Part shown: one piece after another, positions 58,440 to 64,000 of the stretch
Numbering within the stretch: the stretch's first letter is position 1
Layout: each line of letters starts with the position of its first letter
Source: Mucilaginibacter sp.
GTDB lineage: Bacteria > Bacteroidota > Bacteroidia > Sphingobacteriales > Sphingobacteriaceae
Direction of reading: 5' to 3'
Assembly: GCA_031292485.1 (NCBI GenBank)
Contig: JARLHA010000070.1
Location: 147,667-211,666, forward strand
Length of the DNA: 64,000 bases
Program-made: the position numbers and the translations under genes
The notes under the pieces: generated by a model
Told to the model about the DNA's origin: nothing
Databases searched by the model: none
Seen by the model: only the letters and a program-made list of their open reading frames with translations

Positions 58440-59738
58440 TCACGACCTGAGGTCGATGAATTTAACAGCCTTTCTGCTGGTATCCCGTAATTGTTTTTTT
58501 TGGATTTCTTCGGCGTTTACATATTTAATATGGGGGCTTACCCTTAACCTTGCCTGCAAATAAGCCCTTATCTGGTGATCACAGGCCTCAGTCTCTTCAA
58601 CAGGAAGCAGGTAAAGCAATACCTGGTCGAGCCCGATCTCATTTGAATAAACCTCTATAACAAAATCGAGAATCTCTTCACGTTCGTTCAACAGGTCAAA
58701 TAAAGCCGGCGGATAAAGTGTGGTCCCCTTAAATTTGATCATTTGTTTTTTCCGGCCCATCACCGGCGACAAACGCAAACTGGTGCGCCCGCAGGCACAG
58801 GGTTCGTCATCATACATACATATATCGCCTGTTTTGTAACGCAGCAAAGGCATGCCTTCAACCCCCAGGGTTGTAATCGTTACTTCGCCCGGCGTATAGG
58901 GTGCTACCTGCTTGTTGTTTTCGTCAAGCAATTCAACAATCAGCAATTCAGGCTGATAATGGCCGCCACGACCTTCTGCGCATTCCGTAAAAGCAGTTTG
59001 CATTTCGGTAGAAGCATAGGTTGAGTATAAATGAATATCCCATGATTCAGTTATTTTTTTTCCTAAAATATTCAGGGAGAAATCGGTATTGCGAATATTT
59101 TCGCCAATGCAAATAGCTTTTTTTACCGAAGTACTATTGATATCAATACCGGTTTCCTTAGCAAATTGAATTAACTTAAGAATAAAGGAGGGAACAGCCA
59201 CAATAGCCGTTGGCTTTAGCCGCTGAATAGTTTCCCATTGAAGGGAAGGCACGCCCGGCCCTAAACGGATTATACCAGCCCCAAGTTTGCGAATGCCGGA
59301 ATAATAGGCAATCCCGGCCATAAACTGCCTGTCGAGCGTAAGCATTAACTGGTAGCTATCATTTGACGTCCCATCGGCGCACAAAAAAGAATTATATTCA
59401 TTACATGCTAAACGATCAAGATCATTTGCGGTAAGCGCAATGGTTACCGGGCTGCCCAGCGTTCCGGAAGTAGAAGTATATTCAGCCACCTTTTCACCGG
59501 GTACACATAAAAAATCATCGTTTCGCTGCTGAAGGTCATCCTTACTTGTAGTTGGTATGAATTGAAGATCAGCAAGCGTTTGTATAGCGGTGATGTCTAT
59601 TCCGTTTTTTTTGAACAGCTCCTTGTAAAATGGTGAATGCCGGGAGAGATACAACAAAAGTTTCTGTAATTTTTGTTCCTGCATTAGCGTTGCCGGGTCT
59701 GTTTGCCGGCGATCTGTTTCCTGAAAAAATGCCATCAT
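58440..59738 (-). CDS. Aryl-acid adenylating ligase (phenylacetate-CoA-ligase-like)
   Basis: A 432-residue ANL-family enzyme. P-loop YTSTSGTLGSPVTI (residues 87-100), YASTEMQTAF and YKTGDICMYDD core motifs, and a Cys-containing CACGRTSLRL typical of PaaK-like ligases. It should activate 4-coumarate and load it on ACP or CoA to start the polyene. Overlaps the AcpS gene by 4 bases. Confidence 0.85.
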   Translation of the reverse strand: MMAFFQETDRRQTDPATLMQEQKLQKLLLYLSRHSPFYKELFKKNGIDITAIQTLADLQFIPTTSKDDLQQRNDDFLCVPGEKVAEYTSTSGTLGSPVTIALTANDLDRLACNEYNSFLCADGTSNDSYQLMLTLDRQFMAGIAYYSGIRKLGAGIIRLGPGVPSLQWETIQRLKPTAIVAVPSFILKLIQFAKETGIDINSTSVKKAICIGENIRNTDFSLNILGKKITESWDIHLYSTYASTEMQTAFTECAEGRGGHYQPELLIVELLDENNKQVAPYTPGEVTITTLGVEGMPLLRYKTGDICMYDDEPCACGRTSLRLSPVMGRKKQMIKFKGTTLYPPALFDLLNEREEILDFVIEVYSNEIGLDQVLLYLLPVEETEACDHQIRAYLQARLRVSPHIKYVNAEEIQKKQLRDTSRKAVKFIDLRS

Positions 59739-60109
59739 TTCTCTATGATTACTGCTGCCGTTGCCATTGTTTTTATATGTGACAACGACACTAAAATTTT
59801 AACGATTCCGAGTGCTCCGATTGTTTTTATGGTTGAACCCAGCAATACCAGTTCGGGTTTTCCAGCATCGTTATTTATTATTTCAATTTCATTAAACAAA
59901 GTCCCTTCAAGCCATCCGGTACCAATTGCTTTAAAAAAAGCCTCTTTAGCGGCAAACCGGGCGGCATAATGCTGAAACTTATTTTTTTGGGCCTCGCAAT
60001 ACAGGATCTCATTTTTCGAGAATACCAATTCCCTGAACCCGCTTTCCTTACCTATTTTAGCTGCTATCCGTTCAACTTCAATCATATCAATACCAAGTCC
60101 CGCAATCAT
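59735..60109 (-). CDS. acpS: Holo-ACP synthase AcpS
   Basis: A 124-residue AcpS. GLGIDMIEVERI (Asp8) and RFAAKEAFFKAIGTG (Glu56, Lys60), closing SLSHIKTMATAAVIIE. Converts apo-ACP to holo-ACP. It opens block III. It may be the pathway-dedicated enzyme or the cell's general AcpS; the cluster also has the larger PPTase at 41109. Confidence 0.9.
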   Translation of the reverse strand: MIAGLGIDMIEVERIAAKIGKESGFRELVFSKNEILYCEAQKNKFQHYAARFAAKEAFFKAIGTGWLEGTLFNEIEIINNDAGKPELVLLGSTIKTIGALGIVKILVSLSHIKTMATAAVIIEK

Positions 60110-60195
60110 TCTATAAAACCAAATTATTATTTTAAACGGATTCCCCGCCTGATAAAAAACCCTAAGCTACACTGCTGCAACCAATAAGTGTTAAA

Positions 60196-60217
60196 TATGT
60201 TTGGCATTCCAAACATA
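60196..60217. promoter_or_regulatory. Palindrome containing two divergent -7 boxes
   Basis: TATGTTTGG-CATT-CCAAACATA: a perfect 9-bp inverted repeat. Each arm is a TAnnTTTG box, one facing acpS and block III, the other facing the hydrolase at 60252. A protein bound here could control both directions. The upstream TTG elements are not clearly spaced. Confidence 0.5.
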
Positions 60218-60251
60218 CTTCTTAATTAATTGTAGCTCCCTATAAATATAT

Positions 60252-61172
60252 ATGAAAAAAAAAACATTCCTATTATTTAGCATACTTTCCATAACACTTT
60301 TCTCCGAAGCGCAAAACACTACGCTTTGCAGATATAAGGACCTCGTATTTCCATATATAACGATCGACAAAAATCTGAGCTATGCACCAGTAGCTTCGCA
60401 GAACGAAGGAAAAGGCAACTTGTTCGATCTTTATCAGCCAAAAGGCGATTCATCAACGTCGCGTCCGCTCATCATCTGGATGCATGGCGGGGGGTTTATA
60501 TTCGGCTCAAAAGAAGCAGAAGGTATAACCATATGGAGTAAAAGCTTTGCGCAACGCGGATATGTATGCGCTGCGATCAATTACAGCTTAGCGAAAAACA
60601 ATGCTATTTTTCATCTTGGCAAATTGCAAAAGAACTGTTATTACGCGGTACAGGATGCGAAAACAGCGGTAGAATATTTCAGGCAGCATCATGCCGAATT
60701 TCATATTGATCCGCATAAAATTATTCTTGCCGGAAACTCGGCAGGGGGTTTAATTGCACTGCAAGCCGCTTATAGCACAGACCGCGAATTAGCAAAAGCG
60801 GCGGGGTTAAACGACATTGAAACAAAACATCAAGGGACAATAAAAGTAGCAGGTGTGATCAACTTTTGGGGCGGGATACTTGATTTAAACTGGTTAAAAA
60901 ATGCCCGGGTACCAATAGTCAGCGAGCTTGGAAGCGACGATAAGATTGTGTCTCCTACCCATAAAAATATGACATTGTATGGAGGTGTGGATATAAATGA
61001 AAAGGCAAATTCGCTTGGTATACCAAGTGCATTAAAAGTTTTTGACGGCTATTCGCACGAATTGCAAAGACATTTTAATCCTTTCTTTTCAGGCGGTACT
61101 AACACCCAAAAGCGGTGGCTGGAAGCCGGACAGTTTGCTGCTGATTTTTTATACCCCTTACTTTTTAAATAA
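60252..61172 (+). CDS. Secreted alpha/beta hydrolase (carboxylesterase-like)
   Basis: A 306-residue protein with a signal peptide (KKKTFLLFSILSITLFSEAQ/NT). Oxyanion motif IWMHGGGFIFGS, nucleophile elbow LAGNSAGGLIA (Ser), and a late FDGYSHELQRHF with the likely catalytic His. It starts divergently from the pigment block III and shares the palindromic promoter region. It may act on ester substrates in the periplasm. A link to the flexirubin ester is only suggested by position. Confidence 0.8.
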   Translation: MKKKTFLLFSILSITLFSEAQNTTLCRYKDLVFPYITIDKNLSYAPVASQNEGKGNLFDLYQPKGDSSTSRPLIIWMHGGGFIFGSKEAEGITIWSKSFAQRGYVCAAINYSLAKNNAIFHLGKLQKNCYYAVQDAKTAVEYFRQHHAEFHIDPHKIILAGNSAGGLIALQAAYSTDRELAKAAGLNDIETKHQGTIKVAGVINFWGGILDLNWLKNARVPIVSELGSDDKIVSPTHKNMTLYGGVDINEKANSLGIPSALKVFDGYSHELQRHFNPFFSGGTNTQKRWLEAGQFAADFLYPLLFK

Positions 61173-61270
61173 TTACCCTATTTAATATTTATTAGTTTCG
61201 GGAGAATTATTTAAACATTCCGGGTATAATTCTGTTCACTAATTAACTGCTCACGTAAATACCAATAAAC

Positions 61271-61501
61271 ATGAAATATCTGGTTTTTTTTATCCTATCT
61301 GTATTCATAACCTCCTTTCAAATTGCGGGGGCAACTCCTGTCGAAACTACAGTTGAATCCATAGTTTTACAGGAAAGAAGACCGCCACCGCCACCGCCGC
61401 GATTGCCTTTCCGCAGGCATCACCGTCACCACAGGCACCATCCCATACGATTGCCGCACATCCATTTACCGCCACCACCGCCACCACCGCCGCATCCATA
61501 A
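61271..61501 (+). CDS. Small secreted Pro/Arg/His-rich protein
   Basis: A 76-residue protein. Signal peptide MKYLVFFILSVFITSFQIAG, then a short linker and a low-complexity part with two poly-Pro runs and an Arg/His block (RRHHRHHRHHPIRLPHIHLP). The histidine pattern could bind divalent metal. The repeat-like codons (CCACCGCCACCG) suggest slippage growth. No family recognised; 98 bases after the hydrolase stop. Confidence 0.55.
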   Translation: MKYLVFFILSVFITSFQIAGATPVETTVESIVLQERRPPPPPPRLPFRRHHRHHRHHPIRLPHIHLPPPPPPPPHP

Positions 61502-62456
61502 ACTTTTTATAAAGTTTTGAATAATTGTTATTGCGTGTTTGGCGGAATCAATCCATAGCATACTTATGCAGATTGGCTATTATTTAAGCGCATCAGCTGC
61601 GAAATGAGCTATATAATGGATTCATTTCCGGCACCGGTATGTGATCATATCCGCATTAATAAAGCAAACTGTTATAAGGTAAAAATTGGCGGGGAAAACA
61701 AAGCAGCATGCGACGTGACTTTTATGCCGTAACGGTACAGTTACTGATTACAGACGGGATACCTGTTGAGCGTTCCAAGATTTTCAAAGGATTGCTTTTG
61801 AAAATCACCTTGTTCATCTTCGCGTTTACCCTAAATAAAATTGTATAACCGGCGTCATGTCATTAATAAATTGACGTTAAGGTTTTATCAGAACAGCTTA
61901 AAAATACCGGGAGGAAATTATGTCAAATAGTGTAAACCCTATCTTAATGGATAAACACATAAACGGCTTATTATCAAAAATTTACAAAATGTAAACCCTT
62001 AAATGTGTAAACCTTTTGTAAACCCTTTTTGTGCTTTTTTGGGTTCAATCAACTTGCAGATTGATGATTAGTCAATTTATGGTTGACACGACACTAGCAG
62101 ACAAACAGCGTCTTCAATAAAACACATTTAGGATAGGGAAGCGACAGATTTGAATTCTGCCTGCCCGCGAAAAAACATTAAAGGACGCACCAGCGCCACT
62201 TTTCAAAAAAAAGAATAGCTCCGGAGCTTGCTCAAAACCCCGCTTTTTCCTGCTTGTAGCGGTAAATACTTCACAGGTTGCTATACCAAAACCACATTTG
62301 AAATTCGTCTGTTATAAAATGCCCAAGGCATCGGCCGATGGCATAAGTGAGCACCATGATTAACGAACAATTGCAAAGTATCGCTTAAAAACCATACCTT
62401 TAAGTGCACTGAAAGCAATAAATTCCATACCCATTTAATTTACCTCATAAACTGTC
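61502..62456. other. 955-base gap with a TGTAAACC box element, no supported gene
   Basis: A 42-codon frame at 61604-61732 and a 24-codon frame at 61920 exist but have no recognisable features. The main structure is the box element at 61923-62045. Unusually long for this gene-dense region, so it may hold decayed sequence. Confidence 0.6.
61923..62045 (+). repeat. TGTAAACC box element, copy 2
   Basis: Begins AATAGTGTAAACCC and ends AATGTGTAAACC, TTTTGTAAACCC, TTTTTGTGCTTTTTT, with another ATGTAAACCC box in the centre. Same orientation and similar layout as 17785-17897. Confidence 0.6.
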
Positions 62457-63359
62457 ATGAAGAAAACGTTTCCCCTGGTCGTCATCTTATTTTCCTTTAT
62501 TTCTCATTTTGCCGGCGCCCAAACCGTCGCTGACAAAGATATTTTCCCGGCAGGCACCACGGTACTCGGGAATATTCCCTATGCCAATGACACGCTAAAA
62601 AAACACACACTGGATATCTACATGCCCCCTGTAAAGAGCCTAAGCTACCCCCTGATTGTTTGGATCCATGGCGGCGCATGGATGTTGAACGACAAACATG
62701 CCGATATGAGCTACATGACCAATACCATAAAAGCGTTTTTAAATGCCGGCTATGTATTGGCATCCATCGACTACCGTCACAGCACTACCGCTCCGTTCCC
62801 CGCGCAAATACAGGATTGCAACCAGGCTATTGAATATTTATACCAAAACGCGGCCCAATATAATATTGATGAAAGCAAAATAGCCCTGATTGGATTTTCT
62901 GCCGGAGGGCACCTGGCTTCTCTAATTGGGTTATCCAATAACAATTTCGAGAAAGCGTTTTACTACAACGGCAAAAAACCACAATTCAAAGTTACTGTCG
63001 TTTTGGACTTTTACGGCCCATCAGATTTTTCAACGTTGAAAGGGCACGATGGCCCTGATCTGAAAAACCCAATAACGCTACTGTTGGGTGGTACGGTTGC
63101 AGAAAAGCCCGAACTTGCCAAAAAGGCCAGCCCGATAACTTATATTGATAAAAAAGATCCGCCTTTTTTTATCGTCCAGGGCGAAAAAGATGCATCTGTT
63201 AATCCTGATCAATCCATTTTATTGAGCAACCGGTTAAAAAACGCGCATGTGGCCAACCAGCTAACCATCGTACCTGGCGCGCCGCATTTTGGAGTGATGT
63301 TTGATGCCGATTTTATCAAACGCGACTTGATGGCATTCTTAAACAAATACATGAAATAA
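62457..63359 (+). CDS. Secreted alpha/beta hydrolase (BD-FAE / esterase-like)
   Basis: A 300-residue protein with a signal peptide (MKKTFPLVVILFSFISHFAG, cleavage near AGAQ/T). VWIHGGAWMLND oxyanion block, LIGFSAGGHLASL nucleophile elbow, QGEKDASVNPDQS (Asp) and VPGAPHFGVMF (His) give a complete Ser-Asp-His set. Family members cleave acetyl, feruloyl or other esters from sugars. A second secreted hydrolase lies 1.3 kb upstream, but the two are not close copies. Confidence 0.85.
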   Translation: MKKTFPLVVILFSFISHFAGAQTVADKDIFPAGTTVLGNIPYANDTLKKHTLDIYMPPVKSLSYPLIVWIHGGAWMLNDKHADMSYMTNTIKAFLNAGYVLASIDYRHSTTAPFPAQIQDCNQAIEYLYQNAAQYNIDESKIALIGFSAGGHLASLIGLSNNNFEKAFYYNGKKPQFKVTVVLDFYGPSDFSTLKGHDGPDLKNPITLLLGGTVAEKPELAKKASPITYIDKKDPPFFIVQGEKDASVNPDQSILLSNRLKNAHVANQLTIVPGAPHFGVMFDADFIKRDLMAFLNKYMK

Positions 63360-63367
63360 GCACTTCA

Positions 63368-63844
63368 TTATTTCTGATCATTCTTCAGAAAATCGTTTTT
63401 CATATCTTCTTCTGCCGATTCAATAGCATCTTCAACCGAATGGCTTTGGGTATTTGACTGCGCTTTTTGTGTCAGTTCAACCAGGGTGCGGTAATGCTCA
63501 TAAAGAGTGTTCAATTGATCTTCGCTTAGGTCCTGTATATTCAGCAAACGGTTGCTAGCGCCCTTATTGGCTGCTATCAGCTCATTTAGTTTTAGCTGCA
63601 CCGCTATAGACTCCTTATTTTGTGATTTTTGGATCAAAAAAACCATCAGGAAGGTTATTATTGAGGTGGCGGTATTAACAATAAGCAGCCAGGTATTTGA
63701 AAAATGAAAAACAGGACCACTGCATGCCCATAACAAAATAAACCCAACCGCTGCCAAAAATACCGGCGAACTGCCGCTATAGGTGGTTATGGTGTTACTT
63801 ATTTTTTCAAATCCCGAAATATCATCATTTGATTGATTGCTCAT
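63368..63844 (-). CDS. Low-affinity iron permease family protein
   Basis: A 158-residue protein. Two membrane segments (SPVFLAAVGFILLWACSGPV; WLLIVNTATSIITFLMVFLI) followed by QKSQNKESIAVQLKLNELIA, the conserved block of the low-affinity iron permease (Fet4-like) family. Short bacterial members have no demonstrated transport role. The C-terminus is acidic and helical. Convergent with the hydrolase gene. Confidence 0.8.
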   Translation of the reverse strand: MSNQSNDDISGFEKISNTITTYSGSSPVFLAAVGFILLWACSGPVFHFSNTWLLIVNTATSIITFLMVFLIQKSQNKESIAVQLKLNELIAANKGASNRLLNIQDLSEDQLNTLYEHYRTLVELTQKAQSNTQSHSVEDAIESAEEDMKNDFLKNDQK

Positions 63845-63860
63845 ATTTATATTTGTTTTA

Positions 63861-64000
63861 GAGCCTGTTTAAATTTTGTTCAATAATAATTTTATAGCGG
63901 CGAATTTGACCATGTTTTCAGAAGTTTCAAGCAGGAGTTCATAGTTTCTGCATAATCTTCTGTCGTTGTCGAGCCAAGAAAAGGTTCTTTCGACCACCCA
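63861..64000 (-). mobile_element. End of an IS5-like insertion sequence, cut by the window edge
   Basis: GAGCCTGTTTAAATTTTG at 63861 has the form of the terminal inverted repeat of many Bacteroidota IS5-family elements. The transposase reading frame begins 8 bases inside. The other end is outside the window. Confidence 0.7.
63869..64000 (-). CDS. IS5-family transposase, C-terminal 43 codons
   Basis: On the minus strand the sequence entering from the window edge reads WVVERTFSWLDNDRRLCRNY then ELLLETSENMVKFAAIKLLL and NKI, followed by TAA (63869-63871). WVVERTFxWL-x3-RRL-x2-xYE, with the last catalytic Glu of the DDE triad, is the C-terminal signature of IS5-family transposases. Whether the complete gene is intact cannot be seen. 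Confidence 0.85.
   Translation of the reverse strand, partial: WVVERTFSWLDNDRRLCRNYELLLETSENMVKFAAIKLLLNKI

Noticed and set aside
61604..61732. 42-codon frame in the long gap after the His/Pro-rich gene
   Set aside because: No promoter, no recognisable motif, and length within chance expectation.
17785..62045. Whole 44-kb span as an integrative element
   Set aside because: No integrase, relaxase or conjugation genes inside, and it holds cydAB and a tRNA, so the repeats alone do not support the claim.

Overview
The window is a chromosomal segment of a Bacteroidota bacterium, most likely a member of the Sphingobacteriaceae such as Mucilaginibacter or Pedobacter (inference). The evidence is a futalosine-type menaquinone pathway, a flexirubin-type pigment cluster, promoters of the Bacteroidota form TAnnTTTG, few Shine-Dalgarno sites, several TTG starts and many short interspersed palindromes.

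Layout. 1-12.4 kb is mostly housekeeping: the 5' part of a trehalose-phosphate synthase, a secreted PepSY-like protein, a glucose-dehydrogenase-type SDR, menaquinone genes (mqnA, a histidine phosphatase, mqnE), a YigZ-family protein, a DMT transporter, ribD and prmC, and the thrS-infC-rpmI-rplT operon. 12.5-17.9 kb is an accessory stretch: repeats, a REP-associated transposase bracketed by inverted REP palindromes, unknown small genes, two VapBC-type toxin-antitoxin pairs, a DUF2442 gene and a decayed duplicate of a neighbouring gene. 17.9-32.7 kb carries an OFA-type MFS transporter, a GH63-like glucosidase, a universal stress protein, a dipeptidase / D-threonine-aldolase-like / RidA group, a DoxX-like protein, a MetE-like protein and a vanadium-haloperoxidase-like lipoprotein between two outer-membrane barrel proteins. 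32.9-35.3 kb is cydAB. 35.3-40.0 kb is a uronate/sugar operon (kduI, SDR, Gfo/Idh/MocA, double DUF1080). A 35-residue membrane-peptide gene and tRNA-Pro(TGG) follow.

41.1-60.1 kb is the most notable system: a compact aryl-polyene / dialkylresorcinol (flexirubin-type) pigment cluster in three transcription blocks. Block III (leftward, 60.1-51.2 kb) encodes AcpS, an aryl-acid ligase, a tyrosine ammonia-lyase, FabG, two unusual hotdog dehydratase subunits, two ketosynthases, a half-length ketosynthase-like protein and a chain-length factor, and should build the aryl polyene acid from tyrosine. Block II (rightward, 44.9-51.2 kb) encodes a secreted protein, DarA and DarB (dialkylresorcinol synthesis), a small HTH-like protein, a BtrH-like acyltransferase, an ABC-2 transporter and an ACP, and should make the resorcinol, join it to the polyene and export or place it. 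Block I (leftward, 44.6-41.1 kb) is a self-contained mini fatty-acid set: enoyl reductase, FabZ, KS, ACP and a phosphopantetheinyl transferase. The two block III hotdog proteins have complementary incomplete active sites (one keeps His, the other keeps Glu), which predicts an obligate heterodimer.

60.2-64 kb has two secreted alpha/beta hydrolases, a Pro/His-rich secreted peptide, a low-affinity iron-permease-family protein, and the end of an IS5-like insertion sequence at the window edge.

A second theme runs through the whole window. Many intergenic gaps hold hairpins built from short iterated words, often flush with or supplying the stop codon of a gene. In prmC two such words sit in frame inside the protein.
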